Part shown: piece after piece, positions 1 through 8,356 of the stretch
How the letters are laid out: each line of letters starts with the position of its first letter
How positions within the stretch are numbered: position 1 is the stretch's first letter
From: an uncultured Jannaschia sp.
Lineage (GTDB): Bacteria > Pseudomonadota > Alphaproteobacteria > Rhodobacterales > Rhodobacteraceae
NCBI GenBank assembly: GCA_947494145.1
Contig: CANLTZ010000006.1
Coordinates: 62,001-126,000 of the forward strand
Length of the DNA: 64,000 bases
Direction of reading: 5' to 3'
Position numbers and translations under genes: made by a program
The notes under the pieces: model-generated
Seen by the model: the letters and a program-made list of their open reading frames with translations, nothing else
What the model was told of the DNA's origin: nothing
The model's database searches: none

Positions 1-1113
1 GGGCGGCAAGCCCGCGCCATGGCGGGCGGATAGCGCGATCATCTCCGTCCCGTGGTCGTCATGGACGAGGAGCGACGGCACGTCGCCGAAGCTGCGGAAG
101 GTGCGGGCCAGAACCTCTATCCGGCGGAACGTGTCGTCGGTGGATGGCGCGTCATAGCTGATCGCGCCGGACGGACAGGTCGACGCGCAGGCGCCGCAAC
201 CCGCGCAGATCATCGGGTCGATGGTGACATGCTCGCCCGCCGGGCTGATGGCGCCCGTGGGGCAGAGGTCCAGGCAATTGGTACAGCCCGTCTGTTCGGC
301 GCGTGAATGCGCGCACAGGCTGGGCTCCGCGCGGACATGCAGGACCTTCTCAAACGTGCCGATCAGTTGGGAGGCCTCCAGGACGGCGTCGGCCACTGCC
401 TGGGGGGATTTCGGATCGGGGCGCAGATAGCCCTCGCGCTTGTGATGGGCGGGGAAAAGCGGCGTGCCGCCCGTCAGGTCCAGGATAGCATCGCAGCGTG
501 TCTTGGCGCTGTCGCGCGGGTGCGAAAAGGCCCGGGCGCGGCCCGATGGGTCGATCTGCCGCAGGCCGTCCAACGTTAACTCGAACCCCGCAAACGTGCC
601 TGACGCGCTGCGAATGCGGCCCGACACGATGTCGAATGGCGCGGGGTCGGGCGCCTCCGCGTCCTCGGGCAAAAGGACGGTGACCGACAGGATCGGGTGC
701 AGCCGAGTGGCCGCCGCCAGCGCCACATCCGCGGGCCCCACGATCAGGCAAAGCCCGTCCGATGTCACATCGCGCACCGGCATTTCCGCAGCGGGCAAGG
801 CCGCCTCAGTCAGCAGCGCGGCCTGTTTCGCCGTGGCCGCGCCGTCGGCGTTCCAGCCCGCGCGGTCCCGTATATCAACGAATTGCGGCACTGGGGCGCC
901 GCCTTCCTGGGCCAACGCGGTCAGCGCATCCGCCTGTTCGGCGCAGGCCATGATCGCGTCGCCACCGGCAAAGGCCTTCGCCACCTCCTCGGGGCTGCAG
1001 GTGCAGAGCGCCTTGTGGACGGCACCGCAGCTGCGGCCCGTCGCTTCTGACAACGCGTCGGCGTCGATCTGCTGCGTGTCTGCGCAGGTGCACAGGACGA
1101 TCCGTCCGGTCAT
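1..1113 (-). CDS. 4Fe-4S ferredoxin-type protein of the formate dehydrogenase locus (partial, C-terminus off the left edge)
   Basis: An open frame runs from an ATG at 1113 leftward past base 1 without a stop, so at least 371 residues are present and the end is missing. The start is supported by a strong GGGAGGAGG ribosome site. The N-terminus has a C-T-C motif. Around residues 275-312 two adjacent cysteine clusters of the CxxCxxxCP type (CTNCLDLCP and CAGCGACASTCP) should bind two [4Fe-4S] clusters. It diverges from the formate dehydrogenase operon across a 101-bp gap, a common arrangement in Rhodobacterales. A cytoplasmic electron-transfer or accessory role for formate dehydrogenase is inferred from context only. 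No catalytic domain was recognised in the visible part. Confidence 0.8.
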   Translation of the reverse strand, partial: MTGRIVLCTCADTQQIDADALSEATGRSCGAVHKALCTCSPEEVAKAFAGGDAIMACAEQADALTALAQEGGAPVPQFVDIRDRAGWNADGAATAKQAALLTEAALPAAEMPVRDVTSDGLCLIVGPADVALAAATRLHPILSVTVLLPEDAEAPDPAPFDIVSGRIRSASGTFAGFELTLDGLRQIDPSGRARAFSHPRDSAKTRCDAILDLTGGTPLFPAHHKREGYLRPDPKSPQAVADAVLEASQLIGTFEKVLHVRAEPSLCAHSRAEQTGCTNCLDLCPTGAISPAGEHVTIDPMICAGCGACASTCPSGAISYDAPSTDDTFRRIEVLARTFRSFGDVPSLLVHDDHGTEMIALSARHGAGLPP

Positions 1114-1214
1114 GTCGTCCTCCTCCCTCGGTCTGGGGGCTCAATGGGCCACATGGGTTCCGGGATGGCAAGCGCCCCCTTCCCAAGGGGCGCTTGGCCG
1201 GGCAGGCTGGACAC
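1114..1214. promoter_or_regulatory. Divergent intergenic region with hairpin (1170-1195)
   Basis: This 101-bp gap separates the leftward 4Fe-4S gene from the rightward formate dehydrogenase operon, so both promoters should lie here. It contains a 9-bp perfect inverted repeat, AAGCGCCCC at 1170-1178 and GGGGCGCTT at 1187-1195, with an 8-base loop. The hairpin would lie in the leader of one of the transcripts or act as an operator. No clear -35/-10 pair could be assigned by eye. Confidence 0.45.
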
Positions 1215-1754
1215 ATGGAACGAACGGCTGAAATGGATGTGGGTGTCGTGTTGCGGCGCACGCCCGGGGTGACGCGCTGGCAGAAGCAGGTCTGGTCCCT
1301 GGCCGGCGTGATCCCCTTCGCCCCGGAAGCGAACGGGCGGGTGCTGCGCGACAGTGACGATGTGTTGGAAGTGCATGCGGCCACGCGGCCCTTGATTTTG
1401 CATCGCAAGGAAACCGAGGCACTGGTACAGAACCTGTCCGCGCAGGTGCCGTCCCTCTGGGTGGCGATGCGCGGGACGGGGCAGCCCGACATCGTGACGG
1501 TCACCGCCTCCCCGTTCGAGGCAGGGTGCCACGATATCGACGATGAGGACCGGGTGGAAAAGGTCGCGATGCCTGCGGGTATCCGCGACTGGATCGAGGC
1601 CTTCGTGGCGCGCCACCACGTGGATGAGCCCTTTATCAAGCGTCGGCGCGACAAGCTGCGTGAGGGGGCCAAGCAGGACGGGATCGGAGATGCCCGCATT
1701 CCGCAAGGCGCCGATGTCTGGCGCACGCCGTCATCGCTTCGGGGGCGGAAATGA
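1215..1754 (+). CDS. DUF3305 family protein
   Basis: This 179-residue protein matches DUF3305, a family found almost only beside formate dehydrogenase genes in proteobacteria. It shows a conserved early block (VGVVLRR, then W-x-x-QVWSL and V-L-P-type segments) and no membrane helix or cysteine motif. The start at 1215 gives the product MERTAEMDVGVVLRR; an ATG seven codons upstream (1194) or one six codons downstream (1233) is also possible. The stop overlaps the next start (ATGA at 1751-1754), so translation with DUF3306 is probably coupled. Function is unknown; an assembly or maturation role for the dehydrogenase is inferred from its constant neighbours. Confidence 0.85.
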   Translation: MERTAEMDVGVVLRRTPGVTRWQKQVWSLAGVIPFAPEANGRVLRDSDDVLEVHAATRPLILHRKETEALVQNLSAQVPSLWVAMRGTGQPDIVTVTASPFEAGCHDIDDEDRVEKVAMPAGIRDWIEAFVARHHVDEPFIKRRRDKLREGAKQDGIGDARIPQGADVWRTPSSLRGRK

Positions 1755-2401
1755 GCGACTTCTGGTCCCGCCGCCGTCAATCCGTCGAAGCCGAGGAACA
1801 GGCTGAGGCGGAAGCCGCTGCCGCCCGCGAAGATGAAGCCACGCAGGCGGAACTCGCGGACCTGGACGATTCGGAGATCCTGGAACGCTTGGGCCTACCC
1901 GATCCCGATTCCATTGGCCCCGGCGACGATGTGGCCGCCTTCATGGCCAAGGCCGTGCCGCGGCACATCCGCAACAGGGCCCTTCGCAAGCTCTGGGTGT
2001 CCAACCCGGTCTTGGCGAACCTCGATGGCTTGGCCGATTACAACGAGGATTTCACGGGCAACGGCCTCAACGGCAAGGTTCTGAAGACGACCTATGAGGT
2101 CGGCAAAGGCTTGGCCGCGCATGTGAAAAAGATGGCTGAGGCCGAAGAAGCTCAGAAAGACCAAGAAAAACACTACGAAATCCGCGACGTTTCGGATCAG
2201 TCTTCGGGCGAAAAAAATGTTGCCGAGTCTTTAGGCAATGTGGAAAGCTTGGTCGGTATACCGTCGGATTCAGACCTCGACGGTGAGGAGGAGCCCGTGC
2301 GCCCACGCATCCGCTTCTCTTTCGAGGAGGACGACCGGAGTGAACGCCCAGACCCCGCAGACAAACGGGGGCCCATCCCAGGAGGATCGGCTCAGAGCTG
2401 A
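1751..2401 (+). CDS. DUF3306 family protein
   Basis: This 216-residue protein has the hallmark start of DUF3306, MSDFWSRRR, followed by an acidic Ala/Glu-rich stretch, the core ILERLGLPDPDSI and the conserved PRHIRNRALRKLW segment near residues 75-90. The C-terminal third is highly charged and low complexity. The family accompanies DUF3305 and TorD in formate dehydrogenase operons and its biochemical role is unknown. It overlaps DUF3305 by 4 bases, and the following TorD gene starts 62 bases before its stop in another frame. Confidence 0.88.
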   Translation: MSDFWSRRRQSVEAEEQAEAEAAAAREDEATQAELADLDDSEILERLGLPDPDSIGPGDDVAAFMAKAVPRHIRNRALRKLWVSNPVLANLDGLADYNEDFTGNGLNGKVLKTTYEVGKGLAAHVKKMAEAEEAQKDQEKHYEIRDVSDQSSGEKNVAESLGNVESLVGIPSDSDLDGEEEPVRPRIRFSFEEDDRSERPDPADKRGPIPGGSAQS

Positions 2402-2954
2402 TCTGTATAACTATCTCGGGCTCGTCTTGGCGCGCCCGATGGATGGAATGGTGTTGAGCCAGACCGCCGGTTTGTCAGGTGACGACACCGCTTTGGGTCA
2501 TGCGATCAATGCGCTTGCCGCGGCGGCTGCCGATGTCGACCCGGTCAATGTTCGCCGCGAATACGATGCGCTGTTCATCGGGCTCGGCCGCGGTGAGTTG
2601 GTGCCCTATGCCAGTTTCTACCTGACTGGCTTTCTTAATGAAAAACCACTTGCCCTGTTGCGGAGTGACTTCGCGGCGCTTGGTCTGACCCGGGCCGAGG
2701 GCGTGTTTGAGCCCGAAGATGGCATCGCGTCGCTGATGGAGGCGATGGGTGCGCTGATTTCGGGCCGGTTCGGGCCCGTCCCCGCGCCGGAACGACAGAG
2801 GGACTTCTGGGCCAAGCATGTCGGCCCCTGGGCCGGACACTTTTTCACCGATCTGGAGGGGGCCAAGTCGGCGTCCCTTTACGGCGCTGTCGGCACCGTC
2901 GGTCGGTGCTTCATGGAAATCGAGCGCGAGGCGTTCAGGTTAGCGGCTGCCTGA
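2340..2954 (+). CDS. TorD family molecular chaperone for formate dehydrogenase
   Basis: This 204-residue TorD/DmsD-type protein would bind the Tat signal of the catalytic subunit and hold it in the cytoplasm for molybdenum-cofactor insertion. Visible family marks are EYDALFIGLGRGELVPYAS around residues 75-95, then YLTGFLNEKPL and an LRxDxxxLG block. The start is taken as GTG at 2340 because a perfect AGGAGG lies at 2325-2330, nine bases upstream; a longer ATG-initiated frame from 2238 has no such support. The gene begins inside the 3' end of DUF3306 and is followed 26 bases later by the small Tat protein. Confidence 0.9.
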   Translation: MNAQTPQTNGGPSQEDRLRADLYNYLGLVLARPMDGMVLSQTAGLSGDDTALGHAINALAAAAADVDPVNVRREYDALFIGLGRGELVPYASFYLTGFLNEKPLALLRSDFAALGLTRAEGVFEPEDGIASLMEAMGALISGRFGPVPAPERQRDFWAKHVGPWAGHFFTDLEGAKSASLYGAVGTVGRCFMEIEREAFRLAAA

Positions 2955-2980
2955 CCAGGCCGCGAGAAGGAGTAAACGCC

Positions 2981-3160
2981 ATGACCGAGAAGACCACGGA
3001 TGAAAGCCGCCGGGGCTTCCTGAAACTTGCTGCCGCGGCACCCGTCGCAGCTGCGGCAACGGGGGCCGCCACGCAAGCCAGCGCTGATGAGGTCACGCCG
3101 CAGAGCGGTCTGGCCGATACCGATCAAACCCGGGCGTACTACGCCTCGGCGCGTTTCTGA
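2981..3160 (+). CDS. Small twin-arginine signal protein of the formate dehydrogenase operon
   Basis: This 59-residue protein begins with the twin-arginine motif SRRGFLKLAAAAP (residues 9-21), a hydrophobic Ala-rich stretch and an AxA-like cleavage region, leaving only about 25 residues (DEVTPQSGLADTDQTRAYY and so on). A good ribosome site (AGAAGGAG) precedes the ATG. Such tiny Tat proteins sit just upstream of the catalytic subunit in many proteobacterial formate dehydrogenase operons. Function is unknown; the mature peptide might be a small periplasmic subunit of the complex. It lies 11 bases before fdhA. Confidence 0.85.
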   Translation: MTEKTTDESRRGFLKLAAAAPVAAAATGAATQASADEVTPQSGLADTDQTRAYYASARF

Positions 3161-3171
3161 GGGAGAAGACG

Positions 3172-6069
3172 ATGCTTCGCAGAAAGACAAGCCAGCCAAG
3201 CGCCAGCCGTTCCTCGGGCATCGGCGTTCTCGAAAGGCCCAAAAATCAAGGTGTCGACCGGCGCGCGTTCCTGCGTGGATCCGGTCTGGCCATCGGAGGC
3301 CTAGCGGCGATTGGTGCCACGGGCGGGACCGTCGCCAAGGCGGCGCCTGCCGAATATGCGGTTGCCGAAGGCGTGGAGAAGATCAAATCCGTCTGCACCC
3401 ACTGCTCGGTCGGGTGTACCGTGGTTGCGGAAGTGTCCAATGGCGTTTGGTTCGGTCAGGAACCCGCCTATGACAGCCCGTTCAACCTGGGTGCGCACTG
3501 TGCCAAGGGTGCGGCTGTGCGCGAACATGCCCATGGCGAACGCCGCCTGAAGTATCCGATGAAGAAGGTGGCCGGCGCGTGGGAGCGGATCTCCTGGGAG
3601 CAGGCCATCAATGAAATCGGCGATGGCATGATGCAGATCCGCGAAGAGTCGGGGCCCGACAGCGTCTATTGGCTCGGCAGCGCGAAGCACAACAACGAGC
3701 AGGCCTATCTGTTCCGGAAGTTTGCCGCTTATTGGGGCACCAACAACGTCGATCACCAGGCGCGTATCTGCCATTCGACGACCGTTGCGGGTGTGGCGAA
3801 TACATGGGGCTACGGCGCCATGACCAACAGCTACAACGACATCCACAATTCCAAGGCCATCTTCCTGATCGGGTCCAACCCGGCCGAAGCACACCCCGTG
3901 TCGCTTTTGCACATCCTGAAGGCCAAGGAAGAAAACAACGCGCCGGTCATCGTCTGCGACCCGCGCTTCACGCGTACCGCGGCCCATGCCGACGAATATG
4001 TGCGCTTCCGGCCCGGCACCGATGTGGCGCTGGTCTGGGGCATCCTATGGCATATCTTCGAAAACGGGTGGGAGGATGACGAGTTCATCCGTACCCGCGT
4101 CTGGGGCATGGACCAAATCCGCACCGAAGTCGCCAAGTGGACACCCGAGGAAGTTGAACGCGTCACCGGCACGCCGGGCGCGCAGCTTGAGCGTGTGGCC
4201 CGCACCATGGCCGAAAACCGGCCGGGCACCGTGATTTGGTGCATGGGCGGCACGCAGCATACCAATGGCAACAACAACACGCGCGCCTACTGCGTCCTCC
4301 AGCTTGCGCTGGGCAATATGGGTGTGTCGGGCGGCGGCACCAACATCTTCCGCGGCCACGACAACGTGCAGGGCGCGACGGATCTTGGCGTTCTGTCTCA
4401 CACGCTGCCGGGCTATTACGGCCTTGCGGATGGGTCCTGGAAGCACTGGGCGCGCGTCTGGGGTGAAGATGACGACTGGATCGCCAGCCAGTTCGAAACC
4501 GTGGGCGAAGGCGACGACGCGGTGAACCTGCGCACCACGCCGGGCATCCCCGTCAGCCGCTGGATCGACGGTGTGCTGGAAGATGCCGACAATATGGACC
4601 AGCCCAACAACGTCCGGGCCATGGTGTTCTGGGGCCACGCGCCCAATTCGCAGACGCGGATGAAGGAAATGAAGACCGCCATGGAAAAGCTGGACATGCT
4701 GGTCGTCATCGACCCGTATCCCACGCTTTCGGCGGTGATGAACGACCGCGAAGACGGCGTATACCTGCTGCCCGCCTCGACCCAGTTCGAGACCCGCGGG
4801 TCTGCCACGGCCTCCAACCGGTCGCTGCAATGGCGCGACAAGGTGGTGGAACCTCTGTTCGAAAGCCTGCCGGACCACGTCATCATCGCGAAGTTCGCCA
4901 ACAAGTTCGGCTTCGCGGACCGCTTCTTTCGCAATATCGAGATGGAAGATGCCGAGACGCCGAATATCGAAAGCGTCCTTCGCGAGATCAATCGGGGCAT
5001 GTGGACGGTTGGCTATACCGGCCAGAGCCCTGAGCGGATCAAGGCCCACATGGCCAACCAGCACACGTTCGACAAAACGACGTTGCGCGCTGAAGGCGGC
5101 CCCGTGGATGGCGACTATTACGGGATGCCTTGGCCTTGCTGGGGCACCGCCGAAATGCGGCATCCCGGCACGCCGAACCTCTACGATATGTCCAAATCGG
5201 TGGCCGATGGTGGCCTGACCTTCCGCGCCCGTTTTGGGGTGGAACGGGATGGCGACAACCTGTTGGCCGAAGGCGTCTATTCCAAGGACTCGGAAATCGA
5301 GGACGGCTACCCCGAATTCACCATGCAGATGCTGATGGATCTGGGATGGGATGGCGACCTGACGGCGGATGAGAAAGCTGCCATCGACGCCGTGGCCGGG
5401 CCCGGCACCAACTGGAAGACCGACCTGTCGGGCGGCATCCAGCGGGTGGCGATCAAGCATGGCTGCGCGCCCTTCGGCAACGCCAAGGCCCGCGCCGTCG
5501 TCTGGACCTTCCCAGACCCGGTGCCCCTGCACCGCGAGCCGCTTTACAGCGAACGGCGCGATCTGGTCGCGGATTATCCGACCTACGAGGATAAGCAGGC
5601 TTACCGCCTGCCCACCCTTTACGCCTCGATCCAGGCGCAGGACTTCTCGAAGGATTATCCGATCATCCTAACCTCCGGTCGTCTGGTTGAATACGAAGGT
5701 GGCGGCGATGAGACCCGGTCCAACCCGTGGCTGGCCGAGTTGCAGCAGGACATGTTCGTCGAGATCCATCCCCGCACCGCCAACGATATCGGCGTGCGCG
5801 ACGGGCAGATGGTCTGGGTCGAAGGGCCCGAGGGCGGCAAGGTCCGCGTCGCTGCCATGGTGACCCGGCGTGTCGGCGAAGGGGTGGCCTTCATGCCCTT
5901 CCACTTCGGCGGCATCTTCGAGGGCCGCGACCTTAGGGAAAACTATCCCGAAGGCGCTGACCCTTACGTGCTCGGCGAATCGTGCAACACGGCACAAACC
6001 TACGGATATGACAGCGTGACCCAGATGCAGGAGACCAAGGCGACTCTCTGCAAGATCGTCGCGGCGTAA
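3172..6069 (+). CDS. fdhA: Formate dehydrogenase catalytic (alpha) subunit, Tat-exported molybdopterin enzyme
   Basis: This 965-residue molybdopterin oxidoreductase oxidises formate to CO2, probably on the periplasmic face. The N-terminus has a Tat signal (DRRAFLRGSGLAIGG, residues 29-43). A [4Fe-4S] site is formed by C75, C78, C82 and C110. The molybdenum ligand is a cysteine, C200, followed by H201 in QARICHSTTVAG; there is no in-frame TGA, so it is not a selenoprotein. C-terminal molydopterin dinucleotide-binding segments (LTSGRLVEYEGGG and CNTAQTYGYD) are present. A GGGAGAAG ribosome site precedes the ATG. It lies between the small Tat peptide and fdhB and is full length for the FdnG/FdhA-type subunit. 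Confidence 0.96.
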   Translation: MLRRKTSQPSASRSSGIGVLERPKNQGVDRRAFLRGSGLAIGGLAAIGATGGTVAKAAPAEYAVAEGVEKIKSVCTHCSVGCTVVAEVSNGVWFGQEPAYDSPFNLGAHCAKGAAVREHAHGERRLKYPMKKVAGAWERISWEQAINEIGDGMMQIREESGPDSVYWLGSAKHNNEQAYLFRKFAAYWGTNNVDHQARICHSTTVAGVANTWGYGAMTNSYNDIHNSKAIFLIGSNPAEAHPVSLLHILKAKEENNAPVIVCDPRFTRTAAHADEYVRFRPGTDVALVWGILWHIFENGWEDDEFIRTRVWGMDQIRTEVAKWTPEEVERVTGTPGAQLERVARTMAENRPGTVIWCMGGTQHTNGNNNTRAYCVLQLALGNMGVSGGGTNIFRGHDNVQGATDLGVLSHTLPGYYGLADGSWKHWARVWGEDDDWIASQFETVGEGDDAVNLRTTPGIPVSRWIDGVLEDADNMDQPNNVRAMVFWGHAPNSQTRMKEMKTAMEKLDMLVVIDPYPTLSAVMNDREDGVYLLPASTQFETRGSATASNRSLQWRDKVVEPLFESLPDHVIIAKFANKFGFADRFFRNIEMEDAETPNIESVLREINRGMWTVGYTGQSPERIKAHMANQHTFDKTTLRAEGGPVDGDYYGMPWPCWGTAEMRHPGTPNLYDMSKSVADGGLTFRARFGVERDGDNLLAEGVYSKDSEIEDGYPEFTMQMLMDLGWDGDLTADEKAAIDAVAGPGTNWKTDLSGGIQRVAIKHGCAPFGNAKARAVVWTFPDPVPLHREPLYSERRDLVADYPTYEDKQAYRLPTLYASIQAQDFSKDYPIILTSGRLVEYEGGGDETRSNPWLAELQQDMFVEIHPRTANDIGVRDGQMVWVEGPEGGKVRVAAMVTRRVGEGVAFMPFHFGGIFEGRDLRENYPEGADPYVLGESCNTAQTYGYDSVTQMQETKATLCKIVAA

Positions 6070-6083
6070 GGGAGGATATCAAG

Positions 6084-6683
6084 ATGGCTGCAAGAGCGAA
6101 GTTCCTCGTCGACGCCGAGCGCTGCATCGAATGCAACGCCTGCGTGACGGCCTGTAAGAACGAACACGAAGTCCCCTGGGGCATAAACCGCCGCAAGGTG
6201 GTGACCATCCAGGATGGCCAACCGGGCGAGCGGTCTATTTCGGTGGCCTGCATGCATTGCTCGGACGCGCCGTGCATGGCCGTGTGCCCGACCGACTGCT
6301 TCTATCAGACCGCGGATGGCATTGTGCTGCATTCCAAGGATCTGTGCATCGGCTGCGGGTACTGCTTCTACGCCTGCCCCTTCGGCGCGCCGCAATTCCC
6401 GGCTGCGGGCAATTTCGGCAGTCGCGGCAAGATGGACAAGTGCACCTTCTGCGCCGGTGGTCCCGAGGAAGACAATTCGGAAGCCGAACTGGCCAAGTAT
6501 GGCCGCAACCGGATCGCCGAAGGCAAGCTGCCCGTCTGCGCCGAGATGTGTGCCACCAAGGCGCTACTGGCGGGGGATGCCGACGAAGTGTCGTCCATCT
6601 ACCGCGAGCGGGTCGTCGCCCGCGGCTTCGGTTCGGGTGCCTGGGGCTGGGGCTCTGCTTACGGTTCCGAGCGCGAGCTCTGA
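6084..6683 (+). CDS. fdhB: Formate dehydrogenase iron-sulfur (beta) subunit
   Basis: This 199-residue ferredoxin-like subunit transfers electrons from FdhA to the cytochrome b subunit. Cysteine clusters for about four [4Fe-4S] centres are visible: CIECNACVTAC (residues 14-24), CMHCSDAPCMAVCP, CIGCGYCFYACP, and a later CTFC paired with C-x-x-x-C. It lacks the C-terminal membrane helix of E. coli FdnH, so it depends on FdhA and FdhC for membrane attachment. It has no signal peptide, consistent with hitch-hiker Tat export alongside FdhA. Ribosome site GGGAGGATAT; 14 bases after fdhA. Confidence 0.95.
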   Translation: MAARAKFLVDAERCIECNACVTACKNEHEVPWGINRRKVVTIQDGQPGERSISVACMHCSDAPCMAVCPTDCFYQTADGIVLHSKDLCIGCGYCFYACPFGAPQFPAAGNFGSRGKMDKCTFCAGGPEEDNSEAELAKYGRNRIAEGKLPVCAEMCATKALLAGDADEVSSIYRERVVARGFGSGAWGWGSAYGSEREL

Positions 6684-6694
6684 TCCAAACCTTC

Positions 6695-6731
6695 CCGACT
6701 GCGCCGCCCCAAAAGGGCGCGGCGCAGTCGG
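6695..6731. terminator. Strong hairpin between fdhB and fdhC
   Basis: CCGACTGCGCCGCCCC at 6695-6710, an AAAA loop, and an almost perfect complementary arm at 6715-6731 form a very stable GC-rich stem with one bulge. It starts 11 bases after the fdhB stop and is followed by CTTTCTGATTTC, not a clean T-run. It could be a partial terminator or attenuator setting subunit stoichiometry, or an mRNA-stabilising structure. Confidence 0.55.
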
Positions 6732-6763
6732 CTTTCTGATTTCACGTCCCCAGAGGTGTCCCG

Positions 6764-7981
6764 ATGCTGCGAACCCTCCTGTTGATGCTTGCCCTGACCG
6801 TTCCGGCGGTGGCGCAAGAGGCACCGACCGGCGGCTTGACCGATCCACTTGTGATCGACCGGTCCGCCACGGGCGGCGCCCCGACATTGGAGGACATCAT
6901 GGCCCGGCAGGAGGCGCTGCGCGTCGACACAGACGACCGGGAAACCAATGTGGTCGGCGACGGGACTGCCCCCGGACCGGGGACCGAACTAGGCACCCGG
7001 GGGGCGGCATCGGATAGTCATCTCTGGCGCGGTATCCGCTACGACAACGCCGACATCTCTGCCACCAACCGAGGGCCTGCGGCGACCACGCTCATCCAGG
7101 ACGGCGGCATGGTCTGGACGCAATTCCGCAACGATACGATGAAGCTCTGGGGTGCTTGGTTCATGGGCGGCACCTTGCTGGTCCTGGCGCTGTTCTACCT
7201 GATCCGGGGCAAGATCAAGCTGCACGGCCCACCCACCGGCCGTACCGTCACTCGGTTCAAAGCCATCGAACGGTTCGGCCATTGGTTGCTGGCGGGAAGC
7301 TTCCTGGCGCTTGCCGTATCCGGCTTGCTGGTCTTGTTCGGTCGGATCGCGATCATCCCGCTTCTGGGGCATCAGGCTTACGCACCCATCGCCGTGGCGT
7401 CCAAGTGGGTGCATAACAACATCTCCTGGGCGTTTATGTTGGCGCTCGTGATGATCTTTGTGATGTGGGTCGTCCACAACATCCCAAGGCTTGAAGACCT
7501 GCGCTGGCTGATGCGGGGCGGCGGTCTGTTCGGGGGCGGCCATGTCCCTGCGCGCAAGTTCAATGCCGGGCAGAAGATCATCTTCTGGTCGGTCGTACTG
7601 GGCGGCCTGGTGCTGTCGGTCACCGGGGTGTCGCTGCTTTTCCCGTTTGAGTTGCCGATGTATGCGGCTATCTTTGATGTCATCAACGCCACAGGGCTGC
7701 CGCAGGCAACCGGCTATGGCCCGCTACCCGTTGCCCTGTCGCCGCAGGAAGACATGCAGCTTGCCCAGATCATCCATGCCGTTGTGGCCCTGGGCCTGAT
7801 CGCAGTGGCCTTTGCCCACATGTATATCGGCTCCGTCGGGATGGAGGGCGCTTACGACGCCATGGGCGACGGCGAAGTCGAAGAACGTTGGGCGATGGAG
7901 CACCATTCCATCTGGGCCGAGGAAGCCATTGCCAAGCGCGATGGCCGCGCCCCGCCCCAAGACGCGACCCCGGCGGAGTGA
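6764..7981 (+). CDS. fdhC: Formate dehydrogenase cytochrome b (gamma) subunit
   Basis: This 405-residue membrane protein anchors the complex and passes electrons to the quinone pool. It has a signal peptide (MLRTLLLMLALTVPAVAQ), an N-terminal periplasmic extension of roughly 100 residues ending in the SHLWRGIR segment, and then a first membrane helix near residues 130-147. The di-haem cytochrome b561-type core includes candidate haem-ligand histidines in ERFGHWLLAG, KWVHNNISW, VVHNIPR and IIHAVVALG. The C-terminal EERWAMEHHSIWAEE segment is typical of FdhC/FdoI proteins. The long periplasmic extension is absent from E. coli FdnI but common in this clade. Ribosome site AGAGGTG. Confidence 0.93.
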   Translation: MLRTLLLMLALTVPAVAQEAPTGGLTDPLVIDRSATGGAPTLEDIMARQEALRVDTDDRETNVVGDGTAPGPGTELGTRGAASDSHLWRGIRYDNADISATNRGPAATTLIQDGGMVWTQFRNDTMKLWGAWFMGGTLLVLALFYLIRGKIKLHGPPTGRTVTRFKAIERFGHWLLAGSFLALAVSGLLVLFGRIAIIPLLGHQAYAPIAVASKWVHNNISWAFMLALVMIFVMWVVHNIPRLEDLRWLMRGGGLFGGGHVPARKFNAGQKIIFWSVVLGGLVLSVTGVSLLFPFELPMYAAIFDVINATGLPQATGYGPLPVALSPQEDMQLAQIIHAVVALGLIAVAFAHMYIGSVGMEGAYDAMGDGEVEERWAMEHHSIWAEEAIAKRDGRAPPQDATPAE

Positions 7982-7985
7982 TGCG

Positions 7986-8114
7986 ATGAAGGTCATGCTC
8001 ACAGCCTTTGGCGTCGCGATCATCATCGCCGTGGTCGCCGATATCGGGTTAGACCAGATCGGCTTTTCGTCGGCGGACCGGCAGACATCCCCCGAAAACG
8101 TGCGCCTGGACTAA
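7986..8114 (+). CDS. Small single-helix membrane peptide downstream of fdhC
   Basis: This 42-residue open frame begins 4 bases after the fdhC stop. It has one hydrophobic segment (residues 3-20, MLTAFGVAIIIAVVAD), then a short polar tail ending VRLD. Placement and membrane character suggest a small accessory subunit or operon tail gene. No family was recognised, and coding is supported only by spacing and the clean ATG. Confidence 0.55.
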   Translation: MKVMLTAFGVAIIIAVVADIGLDQIGFSSADRQTSPENVRLD

Positions 8115-8129
8115 TCCTTTCTCAGTTAA

Positions 8130-8237
8130 AGCGGTTTTCGAAGAACCTGAATCAGTATTTTCGGAAACGTCCCGACATCGCATTGACTTTGGACTGTTTC
8201 ACGAAAAGCCGATGGCTCAGGTTTTTCGAGAACCGCT
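8130..8237. repeat. 108-bp element with 21-bp imperfect terminal inverted repeats
   Basis: The left arm at 8130-8150 (AGCGGTTTTCGAAGAACCTGA) and right arm at 8217-8237 are reverse complements at 19 of 21 positions. The interior has further partial complementarity (TTTTCGG near 8157 with CGAAAAG near 8202). It lies in the gap after the formate dehydrogenase operon, 15 bases past the last stop. It may be a bidirectional terminator, a small intergenic repeat of the REP/MITE kind, or a structured RNA. No target-site duplication was evident. Confidence 0.5.
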
Positions 8238-8356
8238 GTAGATCGGGCTGTGACGTGACGGTCTCGTGCCGCCGCGTATCTATTGCCTGCAACGGCGCTT
8301 GATGCCCACGTCCAAGCCCGGCAAAAGGGCGCGAAAATCGCAGACAGGTGGCAGAC

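Noticed and set aside
3769-3774. Selenocysteine in the formate dehydrogenase active site
   Set aside because: The codon at residue 200 is TGC, an ordinary cysteine, and no in-frame TGA occurs, so no SECIS element is required.
4045-5532. Long open frame of 495 codons antisense to fdhA
   Set aside because: It lies wholly within a well-supported gene on the other strand. In such high-GC DNA, antisense frames of this length arise from codon bias. No family motif or ribosome site was found.
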